This document shows positions 43,855 through 55,228 of a stretch of DNA of 64,000 bases, in pieces. The notes below the pieces were generated by a model, which was not told where the DNA came from, ran no database searches, and saw only the letters and a list, made by a program, of their open reading frames with translations. The stretch is from Lithobates sylvaticus (taxonomy: Eukaryota; Chordata; Amphibia; Anura; Ranidae): assembly GCA_028564925.1 (NCBI GenBank), contig CM053029.1:610241486-610305485 (forward strand), given 5' to 3'. A program made the translations under genes and the position numbers. Positions within the stretch are counted from its first letter, which is position 1. Each line of letters opens with the position of its first letter.

Positions 43855-44841
43855 TATACATGTGCAATTCATTTCGAATTCATTTGTTAACGAATTTCGA
43901 CAAATTCGTTAATTCGGAAATATCCGAATTAAGGAAAACCCCATTTAACAAATTTTTCTGAATATTCGTAAATTCAAATTTTAGAATTTTCAGATTTTCG
44001 TTCTTTTAAATTTTCATTTGTTATTTTAAAATTTCCGAATTTCCAAACTTTCAAATATTCGAATTTACAAATATAAAAATGTCCAAGTTTTCAAATATGC
44101 GAATTTAAGAATTTACAAATATTCAAATTTACGAATTTTAGAATATTCGAAAGTTTGGAAATTCAGAAATTTAAAAATAAGAAGATCAAAAGAACGAAAA
44201 TCTGAAAATTCTAAAATCTGAAAAAATAACTAACTAATAATAATGTAACTATTATTAACTATTAAATTATAGGTATTGGATTTTCCTTTCAAATTTGGCT
44301 GTTAGTGAACGTAACGAAATACGAATTTATCAGAAGTTATGAATTACCAAAAACACCATCTAAACGAATGGAACGTAACAAATTAATAATAATAAATAAC
44401 AATAATAATAAAAAAACTTTTTATTATTATTATTAATTCATTCCGTTACATTTGTTTAGATGCAGCATTCGTTATTTCGGATAACTCATAACTTCGGATT
44501 AATTCGTATTCGTTACGTTGATAACAGCCAAATTTGAAAGGAAATTCCAATACCTATAATTTAATAGTTAGTTATTATTAGTTACTTAGTTAGTTAGTTA
44601 GTTATTATTTAGAATTTTTGGATTTTCTTTCTTATTTTCAAATTTTCGGATTTTCTAATTAATCAATTTCAGGATTTTCGGATTTTCAAATTTTTGGATT
44701 TTCTAATTTATGAGTTTACGAATTTTCACAATTACTAATTACGAATTTCGATCATAACGAATGACCCAAAAAAGAGAAAAAAAAAAACAAAAACGAATGA
44801 AACTAAAACAAATAAATTTTTTTCGGCAGTGCACATGTCTA
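43855..44841. mobile_element. hAT-type miniature element, copy 2
   Basis: Ends are TATACATGTGCA and TGCACATGTCTA. CACCTGAT is duplicated at 43847-43854 and 44842-44849. The interior is simple ACGAAT/ATTCG and TTTTCGGATTTTC words with a long palindrome around CTAACTAATAATAATG...TTATTATTAGTTA. It splits the right end of the Tc1-like element. Confidence 0.92.
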
Positions 44842-45039
44842 CACCTGATTTTGAGGGGTGTCACAATACTTTTGGCAATAAAGTGTATTTAGTCTTGCCT
44901 GTGGTTCAATGGTTAACATGGATTTGTGCAATGAAAAGGATGTTGGTAAATTCACAGACTTGTATACCAAGACAGGTGAAGAGATACAAAGTTCAGCAAC
45001 CACTTGACCTCCAGACTTTTTTCTGACACATTTGTTCAC

Positions 45040-45212
45040 ATGTAGGGTTGAGCGAACCCGAACTGTAAAGTTCGGGTCCATACTGGACTTTTGGGTTTTT
45101 TGGGTCCCAGACCCGAACCCGAACAAATGACTGTATGTTCGGGTTCGGGTCCGGTGTTCGCCGATGTAATGGCGCATTTTTAAAAGCTGCAGGGCAGCCA
45201 ATCAACATTCTC
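45040..45212. repeat. Truncated repeat with GAACCCGAACTGTAAAGTTC palindrome
   Basis: Begins TAGGGTTGAGCGAACCCGAA and contains paired TTCGGGTC/GACCCGAA words. It is cut at 45213 by a TTAA element. Dispersed, non-coding, family not named. Confidence 0.5.
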
Positions 45213-46250
45213 TTAACCACTTCGGCCCCGGACCAATTGGCAGCCAAAGGACCAGGCCCCTTTTTGTGATTCGGCACTGCGTCGCTTTAACTGACAATTG
45301 CGCGGTCGTGCGATGTGGCTCCCAAACAAAATTGGTGTCCTTTTTTTCCCACAAATAGAGCTTTCTTTTGGTGGTATTTAATCACCCCTGCGGTTTTTAT
45401 TTTTTTGCGCTATAAACAAAAATAGAGCGTCAATTTTGAAAAAAATGCAATATTTTTTACTTTCTGCTATAATAAATATCCTCAAAAAATATATAAAAAA
45501 ACATTTTTTTTCCTCAGTTTAGGCCGATACGTATTCTTCTACATATTTTTGGTAAAAAAAATCGCAATTAGCGATTATTGATTGGTTTTCGCAAAAGTTA
45601 TAGCGTTTACAAAATAGGGGATAGTTTTATAGCATTTTTATTAATATTTTAATTTTTACTAGTGATGTCGGTGATCAGCGATTTTTTTATTGTGACTGCG
45701 ACATTATGGCGGACACATCGGACATTTTTGACACATTTTTGGGACCATTGTCATTTATACAGAAATCAGTGCTATTTAAATGCACTGATTCCTATGTAAA
45801 TGACAGTGGCAGTGAAGGAGCAAACCACTAGGGGGCGGGGAGGAGTTAGTGTTACAGGATGGCCGCTGTGCGCAGAATCAAGTATATATGTGATTCTGCA
45901 CTTCCTGGTTTTGGACGCGAGCGCGCGTCGCCGGCTCCTTCCCGCCTGTAATAATTTTCACAGCGGGAGTCGATCAGCGGGTCCCGCAGACCCGATGTCC
46001 GCCGGGACCTACCGATCGTTCGGTACTCTGGCAGAATGACAGTCTGAAAACAAGGCAGACTGTCATTCCACGAGTACAGAAGACATAGATCCTGTGTTTC
46101 TGTAAAGCGGGAACACTGATCCATGTCTTCATGCAGTGAAAAACACTCCCTAGGCACACATTTAACCCTTTAATTGCCCCTGATGTTAACCCCTTCCCTG
46201 CCGGTGTCATTAGTGCAGTGACAGTGCATTTTTTTTAGCACTCGGTTCTA
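45213..46250 (-). mobile_element. TTAA element, copy 3, opposite orientation
   Basis: Begins TTAACCACTTCGGCCCCGGA, the reverse of the copy-1 right end, and follows copy 1 in reverse through ATACGTATTCTTCTACATA and the TGTCATTTATACAG hairpin. The far part (45840-46250) differs, and the expected terminal TTAA end is not clear. Confidence 0.65.
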
Positions 46251-46740
46251 GCCAGCCTCGTGTTGGTGCTGTTTGCTTTCCCCCGGGGCCACCCGCTCTA
46301 TGTATGAAGACGCAGCGGCTCAACAGCAGCGGCTTTGCGGATTTAGCTCTGCTGCCCTGCACCCCACCACCGGGGCTCAGTGACAAGGGGCTCAACTTGG
46401 CAGCTGCTTTGGGCCCCACGAGCACCAGGCACAGAGGAGGAGAAATGCTGGGCAGGGCCAGGGAGTCACGGCTGTGACGTCACTGGTTGTTGGATGCCAT
46501 GCGGCTCTAGAAAATAGTGTGCAGCAGAGTCTCAGGTGTGGGGTGGAGCCAGTGCTACAGTTGCTCTGTCTGCCTCTGCTGCCTGCATTTCGGACTGCTC
46601 TGTGTCAGTTTCATTATGGGACATGTGGTCACCCTAGCGGGGGGGGGCTGCTTTTTTGCCACCCCCCCGCAAAGTGCCGCCCTAGGCCTGGGATTTTGTC
46701 GGCCTAGGCCTGGATACAGCACTGGCTGTTTTGCCGTCTC
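46251..46740. repeat. Unclassified repeat, possible hAT end
   Basis: GC-rich, no coding domain. It contains CCGCCCTAGGCCTGGGATTTTGTCGGCCTAGGCCTGG in two related halves and ends ACAGCACTG, which could be a hAT-like terminus. No target duplication found. Confidence 0.35.
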
Positions 46741-46879
46741 ATGGGCACGTGCAGTTTTGAGGCTTCACTTAATATTAAGTATCTTTTTATGTGACGCAAC
46801 CACATATTTTATCTTCTACCAAAAATTGGACATCATATGGTTTGTGGATACTAAAACTAATTTGAGTGCATTGACTACT

Positions 46880-47545
46880 AAAATATAAATTCGATAGCGC
46901 CGCAGTTCTATTACCGTGTGACGCAAAACATTTTTAATTGCAGACATATTAATTTACTCTGCTTTTAGAGAATGTTTTTGAGGCTTGAAATAATCTTTAG
47001 GACTAAAAATGTTCATTTTAATACCTGTGAAAAAAAAAATCTGGCTCTGGGTTGAATCAGCCCATTTTCTTTTTTCATAAACAGTGTGCGCTTATTTCAT
47101 TTCCTTTTACTGAGAGGTGAAAAGCCTTTCATTGTGAGCCGGTAGGAAGCAGAATCTTGCTGGAACAACTTTATATAAGGCACAGCACTCATTATCAATT
47201 GAGAACACGCCGGGGAACAGCGGTTTGTCATGGAGCAGATATAAATGCGAATTGTACCATGTATTCAAGACCAGTACACGGGTCTTGGTACTCCATAAAC
47301 AACACCGGGGGAAAGGTTATTTATTTATGAAACATTCCCCTGATAATCTTTCAGCTAACGATAAATACAGAGGGGGATTTAATAGACATTTTGTTAACTA
47401 AAACCGATACAGATTACAGTATGAATGTGAAAACGTCTTGCTAGTGCCACTACAGTACATAGAATCTATTCAAAGGAAATCTCCTATGACCATTGTTAAT
47501 GACCGTTACCTCTAAAAGTGATAGTTGCTTGGCTTCAGTTCTATG
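46880..47545. other. Candidate conserved non-coding island 3
   Basis: High-complexity, non-repetitive, AT-rich sequence with no frame. Notable words: TCATTATCAATTGAGAACAC, TTATTTATTTATGAAACATT, GATAATCTTTCAGCTAACG. It lies directly before the 86-bp satellite. Of the four islands this looks most like a vertebrate enhancer to my eye. Confidence 0.4.
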
Positions 47546-49165
47546 GGGTCTATTTATAATTGATTTGTTAGGCGATTTGCCCAAATTTGCCCATTTGTTT
47601 TTTTTTTTTAGCAAGGTCTACTTATGGTTTCAAACCTATGGGGTCTTTTTATGATTGATTTGTTGGCTGATTTGCCCAACATTTGTCAATTTTTCAAGCA
47701 AGATTCAGTTATATATTCAGTACTATTGGGTCTATTTACTTGATATTCTTTGACCAATTTCCCCAACCTTGGTCCATTTTTTGGGCAAGATTGAAGTATG
47801 GCTTCAATGCTGCCTGTTTATCATTGATTCTTTAGGCGATTTGCCCCACATTTGACCATTTTTTGAGCAAGATTCAATTATAGTTTCAATGCAATGGGGT
47901 CTATTTATTAATGATTCGTTGGGCAATTTGCCCAAAATGTTGCCTATTTTTTAGCAAGATTCAATTATGGCTTCAGTACTACGGAATCTATTTATAATTG
48001 ATTGATTAGGCGATTCACCCAACATTTGCCCATTTTTTGAGCAAGATTCAATTATAGTTTCAATACTATGTGGTCTATGTATCATTGATTAATCCAACAT
48101 TTGTCAATTTTGTGAGCAAGGTTTAATTAATACTTCAAAACTATGGGGTCTACTTATGATTGATTAGTTGGTCGATTTGCCCAACATTTGTCCATTTATC
48201 AAGCAAGATTGGAACATGGCTTCAATACTATAGGGTCTATTCATAATTGATTCTTTAGGCGATTTGCCCAACATTTGTCTATTCTTTAAGCAAAATGTAA
48301 TTATAGTTTCAATACTATGGGGTCTTTTTATGATTGATTTGTTGGGTGATTTGCCCAACATTTGTAAATTTTTCATGCAAGATTCAGTTATAGATTCAGT
48401 ACTAGTGGGTCTATTTACTGTATATTCTTTGGCCAAATTCCCCAACCTTGGTCCATTTTTTGGGCAAGATTGAAGTATGGCTTCAATGCTGTCTGGTTAT
48501 CATTGATTCTTTAGGCGATTTGCCCCACATTTGACAATTTTTTGAGCAAGATTCAATTATAGTTTCAATGCACTGGAGTCTATTTATCATTAATTCATTG
48601 GGCAATTTGCCCAAACTTTTGCCTATTTTTTAAGCAAGATTCAATTATGGCTTCAGTACTACGGAATTTATTTATAATTGATTGATTAGGCTATTCGCCC
48701 AACATTTGCCCATTTTTTGAGCAAGATTCAATTATAGTTTCAATACTATATGGTCTATTTATCATTGATTAATCCAACATTTGTCCATTTTGTGAGCAAG
48801 GTTTAATTAATACTTCAAAACTATGGGGTCTAATTATGATTTATTAGTTCGGCGATTTGCCCAACATTCGTCCATTTATCGAGCAAGATTGAAATATGGC
48901 TTCAGTACTATAGGGTCTATTCATAATTGATTCTTTAGGCGATTTGCCCCACATTTGTCCATTCTTTAAGCAAAATTGAATTATAGCTTCAATGCAATGG
49001 GGTCTATTTATCATTGATTAATCCAACATTTGTCCATTTTGTGAACAAGATTTAATTAATACTTCAATACTATGGGGTCTAATTATGATTGATTAGTTGG
49101 GCGATTTGCCCAATATTTGTCCATTTATCGATCAAGATTGAAATATGGCTTCAGTACTATAGGGC
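47545..49165. repeat. 86-bp satellite, older diverged block
   Basis: About 19 units of CTATGGGGTCTATTTATAATTG..., with TTGGGCGATTTGCCCAACAT and TTTTTGAGCAAGATTCAATT. Units vary in length and sequence. Larger groups of several units are repeated (for example 47640-48130 resembles 48320-48790). Homologous to 51183-52925. Confidence 0.93.
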
Positions 49166-51182
49166 CTATTCATAATTTTATTGTACAAATGAAAATATAA
49201 CATCCAAAAACATTCAAGGGACATTACAATAAGGCACAACCGCCAATGTAGCATATACAATGTGTCAAAGGATTACAATTCTCTCATACATACATATATA
49301 GTACATTTTTTTAAACCAGAGAAAAACCCCAACCACTCCTGTCCCTTAAACTCCCTCCTCCCACCCCCCTTTGTCTCTCTGCATTCAATGCCCACATATC
49401 AAATAGACCACATTACTCCCCTGATTGAAAGAAAAATTACCAGAGTGTACTGGAAGAGCGCTGCCCTGCAGTATCTATGAATTGTTGTGTGAATAGCCAC
49501 CTATTATTTTATACCTCTACATTGCATTGGAGCCTTTATAATTCAGTTTCCCGTAAAGGGTACATAATTGGTGTCATCTATCCTTCCTCTTCCAGGGTAT
49601 TTTCTGAATCAACCCACCTAGACCACACCTTCCTAAATGTCTTGGGAGCCCCTCTAGCTTCATATGTCATTTTATACATTTGAACATCCGCATTAACCAC
49701 CTTTAGCCACATTCCAAGTGTCAGCTGTTCTTCATGAATCCACCTCCTGGCAACACGTTTCCTTACTGCAAAGTACAGGATTCTAAGAAACAGTTTCGTA
49801 TGAGCATTCATCTCCTCCTGGTCAAATACCCCAAGAAGGCATCATAGGAGGGAACAAATATTCGGCAGATTGTTCTGAAATAAAGCCAGTGACCTGAGAC
49901 CACAGTGGTCTAATCTTAGCGCATTCCCACACCATATGAAGAAAAGTGCCCTCCCCACTCATACATTTATGACATAGCGCAGAGTCCTTTCTACGCATTT
50001 TATACAGTCTCTGTGGGGTATAATACATCTGGTGCAGGTATTTAAGTTGAATCATTTTATCCGTAGATGAAATAACAGTCCTCAGATAGGAATCCATGAC
50101 CTCTTGACACATTTCCCCTGATAACTCCGGTATGACTGCCACCCACCTTGCTTGAGCCTTAGACGTAGTTTCCATCTCCTCCGGCCCCACTGCTTTATAG
50201 TACCTAGAAATCCTCTTAGTCGGGTCTGGGTCTATTAGTATCCTTTCCATGCCTGTATTTTGCACCCGTGGCTTGTCACTTCCAAACTGCGCAATCGCTG
50301 CGTGTCCTAATTGCGCATATCGGAAGAACCACGACCACGGTACATCAAACTGGTCCCTCAACTGTGCGAAGGTAGAAATACTCTCCTCCAGACATATGTG
50401 ATGAAGGTATTTCATGCCATATTTTGCCCATGTTACCTGTCCGTCCGGTAGTTTAAGAAATTCCCCCATAGACCTATTACACCATAGGGGGCTATTTGGA
50501 GATAGCCAAAGCGGCTCGTCCTTTCTCCGCTGTGCGCAGATATGGAAAATTTTTCCAGGTAATGCCATAATTGATCCCACCTTTCGCCCCGGGACTCCTT
50601 TCCTATACACCATATTCTGTAACGTCTCCTGTGAGGAGGCAACCGCTGCCTCCAGCAACATGGTGGCGTTCTGAGTTTGGGGGAGGAGTCTCCAATGTAG
50701 AAAGGACAATTGTGATGCAAAGAAATAGGATCGCAAGTCCGGGAGGGCCATGCCCCCCTGTATGACAGGCGACTTTAGGATCTTCAGCGACAGCCTGGGG
50801 GCTCGCATCCCCCATAACAGACTCACAATAATGGAGTCAATGTGCTTGAAGGTCCGCAGAGTCACAAACACCAGGAGGGTCTACATAAAAATAAAACTTT
50901 TACTATTAATATAACAGTCCTAAAGTTTCAAACCATTTTTCTTTGAACAAAACCTATACTGTGTTGGGAACCTGGTCATTGCGCCCAAGGAACCCCCATA
51001 GGTTGAGGACTCTCGTTATAAGAACATTTAAACAAACAAAAATGCAATATCAAAAGATCTACAACATATTGCATATTATTCTGAATTTCTAAATCTATTG
51101 ATATGTTTTATACAACAGAGATTGTATGTATAATTGTTATGCTCTAATTTAATTTCAATAAAACCTTATTGTGAAAAAAAAA
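49166..51182. mobile_element. L1-clade sequence splitting the satellite, with outward-facing 3' ends
   Basis: On the minus strand, 50871-49822 is ORF2 C-terminal sequence: SLKILKSPVIQGGMALPDLR, then a LCHKCMSGEGTFLHMVWEC zinc-binding motif. Coding continues in another frame to about 49580, then a tail ends at about 49177 with TACAATAAAA in reverse. On the plus strand, 50880-51181 is a different L1-type tail ending CAATAAAACCTTATTGTG plus an A run. The two 3' ends point away from each other. Confidence 0.8.
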
Positions 51183-52925
51183 ATACTATGGGGTCTGTTT
51201 ATCATGGATTTATTGGGCAAGTTGCCCAACATTGGCCATTTTTTGGGCAAGATTCAAGTATGGCATCAATACTATGGGGTCTGTTTATCATGGATTCATT
51301 GGGCAAGTTGCCCAGCATTGGACATTTTTTGGGCAAGATTCAAGTATGGCATCAATACTATGGGGTCTGTTTATCATTGATTCGTTGGGCAAGTTGCCCA
51401 ACATTAGCCATTTTTTGGGCAACATTCAACTATGGCATCAATATTATGGGGTCTGTTTATCATTGAATCATTGGGCAAGTTGCCCAACATTGGACATTTT
51501 TTGGGCAAGATTCAAGTATGGCATCAATACTATGGGGTCTGTTTATCATTGATTCATTGGGCAAGTTTCCCAACATTGGTAATTTTTTGGGCAACATTCA
51601 AGTATGGCATTAATACTATGGGGTCTGATTATCATTGATTCGCTGGGCAAGTTGCCCAACATTAGCCATTTTTTGGGCAACATTCAACTATGGCATCAAT
51701 ACTATGGGTTTGTTTATCATGGATTAATTGGGCAAGTTGCCCAATATTGGCCATTTTTTGGGCAAGATTCAAGTATGGCATCAATACTATGGGGTCTGTT
51801 TATCATGGATTCATTGGGCAAGTTGCCCAACATTGGACATTTTTTGGGCAAGATTCAAGTATGGCATCAATACTATGGGGTCTGTTTATCATTGATTCTT
51901 TGGGCAAGTTGCCCAACATTAGCCATTTTTTGGGCAACATTCAAGTATGGCATCAATACTATGGGGTCTGTTTATCATTGATTCATTGGGCAAGTTGCCC
52001 AACATTAGCCATTTTTTGGGCAACATTCAACTATGGCATCAATATTATGGGGTCTGTTTATCATTGATTCATTGGGCAAGTTGCCCAACATTGGACATTT
52101 TTTGGGCAAGATTCAAGTATGGCATCAATACTATGGGGAAAGATTTTTTGGTGATCTGGTTCCCAATCCAGAACGCCAAAGAGAGGGGGGGGCTAGTGGA
52201 CTATTGCGGTACTTGGTGCATATATTTAGACCACTTGAAAATTTGGATGATGGTACGGTATCTATAATACCCCTTTATATACTTCGTGGATTGGCCCCAC
52301 ACTTTTCTATCAATACTATAGGGTCCGTTTATCATTGATTCGTTGGGCAAGTTGCCCAACATTAGCCATTTTTTGGGCAACATTCAACTATGGCATCAAT
52401 ACTATGGGTTTGTTTATCATTGATTCATTGGGCAAGTTGCCCAACATTAGCCATTTTTTGGGCAACATTCAACTATGGCATCAATACTATGGGGTTTGTT
52501 TATCATGGATTCATTGGGCAAGTTGCCCAACATTGGCCATTTTTTGGGCAACATTCAACTATGGCATCAATACTATGGGGTCTGATTATCATTGATTCAT
52601 TGGGCAAGTTGCCCAACATTGGACATTTTTTGGGCAACATTCAAGTATGGCATCAATACTATGGGGTCTGATTATCATTGATTCATTGGGCAAGTTGCCC
52701 AACATTAGCCATTTTTTGGGCAACATTCAACTATGGCATCAATACTATGGGGTTTGTTTATCATGGATTCATTGGGCAAGTTGCCCAACATTGGACATTT
52801 TTTGGGCAAGATTCAAGTATGGCATCAATACTATGGGGTCTGTTTATCATTGATTTATTGGGCAAGGTGCCCATCATTTGCCCATTTTTTTTTAGCAAGA
52901 TTCAATTATGGCTTCAGTACTACGT
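51183..52925. repeat. 86-bp satellite, younger homogeneous block
   Basis: About 18 units with very little divergence: ATGGGGTCTGTTTATCATTG, TTCATTGGGCAAGTTGCCCA, ACATTGGCCATTTTTTGGGC. Each unit carries the near-palindrome TTGGGCAAGTTGCCCAA. Because 86 is not a multiple of 3, frames drift but stay open for about 120 codons; these are not genes. A 184-bp foreign segment lies at 52135-52318. Confidence 0.95.
52135..52318. other. Non-satellite segment within the satellite
   Basis: It replaces part of one unit. Contains TTGGTGATCTGGTTCCCAAT and CTTCGTGGATTGGCCCCACA. No target duplication and no match to other families in the window seen. Origin unknown. Confidence 0.6.
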
Positions 52926-53439
52926 GATAAAAAAAAAATAGACTTGGGCCTCATCCAAACAATATGAACAAAACTTATAGAAATAACCAGGGAAACCCTC
53001 AGTATCTTACATTGACAGACTATATCCGCCACAGAGAGGAGACATATTGGATAAAAGTATTTTTTTGTGACAAAAATATTTAAAGGTTTGAGTGAATCCC
53101 AAACCCCTGGAATAAGTATAAAAAACATACACGTTAAATAACATATACAAATTTTAGAAAAATAGAGTCCATACAGTGGTATGATATGGTGTTGTCTCTG
53201 TGGTCAACGTTTCACCATAAAATTGGCTTCTTCAGGACCCAGACATTTGACCAGTAATACTTGAATTACCTATAACAACATAATGTTACTGACATATCAT
53301 TTATAACACAATACTTCATGTTTGAACATAAAGGTGTAACATATGCTCCTACCAATGCAACTTGGCAATAGGTCGGTCAACCGAAACGCCTAGGACAGGC
53401 AGAGGAGGACACCAGGCACCACACAAAGGACAATTCGTC
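52926..53439. repeat. Unclassified repeat, GTTTCACC...GGCTTCTTCAGG type
   Basis: AT-rich, with CAACGTTTCACCATAAAATTGG next to CTTCTTCAGGACCC, a motif pair often seen near ends of non-autonomous elements in this window (compare 62490-62525 and 17300). No coding domain. Confidence 0.4.
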
Positions 53440-53700
53440 AACAGCAACAATCCTGAACGAAAGCGATGTACCTGAATTCACTTTTAAAAACGCTAGATCC
53501 ATCATAGACAGGGTTACATCCAGTCATTTTGTTTCCTCTCCCCCTCCAGCGTCCAATCTCAGGGGCACCTGGCAATGCGGTTCATGTGACTTCTGCGAAT
53601 GGATCCTGGTCAATCAGGCTTTATATCTGCCAAACGGCAAACTTCACCAAATTGAACACTATCGTTTGTTCAATTTAACAAGATTAATTACCCATCCAAG
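53440..53700 (+). mobile_element. Penelope-like retroelement fragment
   Basis: A plus-strand frame reads FTFKNARSIIDRV, then RGTWQCGSCDFC and LYLPNGKLHQIEHY. The Cys-x-x-Cys cluster followed by a LPNGK-type segment resembles the linker between RT and the GIY-YIG endonuclease of Penelope-like elements. Neither RT nor endonuclease is present. The identification rests on a short match. Confidence 0.45.
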
Positions 53701-53770
53701 TTAAATCCCCTCAGTAAAAACTACAAAAACAAGCTGATGGACTGTTCATTGTCTGGCAACGTGTGACTGG

Positions 53771-54598
53771 TAGACATGTGCAATTCGTTTAGTTTTTTTT
53801 TCGTTTTTCGTTTTTTTTCGTTATTTTCGTTCGTTCGTTTTCGTACGAATGAACGAATCGTTCGAATCGTACGAATCCGATTAACGAATCATTTGAATCG
53901 AACGAATCCGAAAGACAACGAAAATCCGAAAAAAAAAACGAATTAGAAACAACGAATGTACTAATGAAGAAAATCCTAAAAACGAAAACGAACGAAAAAA
54001 TTCGTACATTCGTAACTTTTTTTTTTTGTTGAATTGGTAATTTTCCGTGTCCCTTACAATGGTGCTGCTAAACGTGCTTCGAATGGATTGAACAAAAAAA
54101 ATTCGTACATTCGTAACTTTTTTTTCCATTCGTAACTTTTTTTTTCCATTCGTAACTTTTTTTTTTCCATTCGTAACTTTTTTTTTTTTTTTTTCGATTT
54201 GTAATTTTCCGTGTCTCTATTGAACCAAAAAATTCGTACATGCGTAACTTTTTTTCGATTCGTAACTTTATTTTTTTTCGATTCGTAACTTTTTTTTTCG
54301 ATTCGTAAATTATTAAAATGTAATAATAGCATACACATTACATCAAATTATGAATTATGCTCCGATTACGAATCTACGAATGTTACGAATGTAACGAAAA
54401 AACGAATCAAAGAAAAAATAACTCTTACGAATGTACGAATCGTTACGAATACGAACACCGACGACTTACGAATTTACGAATCGTTACGAATCAACGGAAA
54501 CGAAAAAAAACGAAACGAAAAAAAAACTAATTTTTTTCGGAAACGAAAAAAAAAAAAAAAACGAAAATAAACTAATTTTTTTGTTGTGCACATGTCTA
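53771..54598. mobile_element. hAT-type miniature element, ACGAATCG family, copy 3
   Basis: Ends are TAGACATGTGCA and TGCACATGTCTA. GTGACTGG is duplicated exactly (53763-53770, 54599-54606). The interior matches copy 1 in reverse orientation, including the TTACGAATC runs. Confidence 0.93.
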
Positions 54599-54606
54599 GT
54601 GACTGG

Positions 54607-54849
54607 AGGTGAATGCCTGGCTGAGCAGGGTGATGGGTGGAACTACTACACTCAGGGACCCCACGGGGGGGGGGGGGGCACCGCTACACGTGGACCAGCT
54701 ATAATGGAACTTATGTGGACTTTTTAGGGTATCCATATATCATTTCAGATTTGAACCAAACAAATTTGGCTCTTGCTCAGAGTTGCATCCAACAACAAAA
54801 CAACGTGGAATCCAGAATAATAGAAATCCAGGACATACGGCAGCCAAGC
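54607..54849. other. Unclassified stretch with a short frame
   Basis: After a G homopolymer, a frame reads NGTYVDFLGYPYIISDLNQ and AQSCIQQQNNVESRIIEIQ. Its look is retroelement-like, but I cannot assign it. Confidence 0.25.
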
Positions 54850-55228
54850 AGAGCACTAAAACCTCATTAATATGGATGCAAAGTGGATAATAAAGCATGG
54901 AATGTCTTTTGGATCAAAGAAATCATTTAGGTGAATTAACTTAGTAGTTTGCTGCATATTGTCTCTTTATTCCAATGAAGGCGGAAAAGAAACAAAAGCT
55001 GGAAAATGAGAAAACCGACAAAGGAATGATATTAAAAAAATCACTAAGCAGTTCACATTTCTCCAAAACCAATTGAGAGTCATGAGACTTGCTAGCCAAA
55101 CCGAGCCTCACTAATTAGACCTTTTAGTATTATTTTCTGCAGCTCTTTAAGACAGGAACAGTTTGTCTTCCGGCGGGTTTAAGCAGCAAGGGATGAAAAT
55201 AATAAGATATTATGTTATGGCAGATTTA
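54850..55228. other. Candidate conserved non-coding island 4, left part
   Basis: High-complexity sequence without repeat match: TTTATTCCAATGAAGGCGGA, CTCACTAATTAGACCTTTTAG. It appears to continue after the Tc1-like insertion, at 57193-57330 (TTATGCAAATGATATATAAAG, with an octamer-like ATGCAAAT). If so, the transposon has split the island. Confidence 0.38.

Larger units (their letters stand above)
39668..44887 (-). mobile_element. Tc1-like transposon, enlarged to 5.2 kb by three nested insertions
   Basis: The inverted ends TACACTATATTGCCAAAAGT and ACTTTTGGCAATAAAGTGTA bound it, with TA at each end. Transposase on the minus strand: DNA-binding half (43867-43541, INGIITKWRQLGTTATL), middle (41200-40818, HWTLEQQRRVLWSNESRFSV) and C-terminal part (40419-40160, SPNLNPIEHLWDELERR). 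It is interrupted by a PIF-like element, a hAT element with a long minisatellite and a hAT miniature element. Without these it would be near the usual 1.6 kb. An internal inverted duplication and frameshifts show it is dead. Confidence 0.85.

Noticed and set aside
51171-52941. Overlapping frames of 60-125 codons in all three plus-strand phases
   Set aside because: Products of the 86-bp satellite; the frame shifts every unit and the same peptides recur in different frames.
54637-54870. Frame with an NQTNLALAQSCIQQQNN segment considered as an envelope fragment
   Set aside because: Too short, with no fusion peptide, CX6CC or transmembrane motif; left unassigned.
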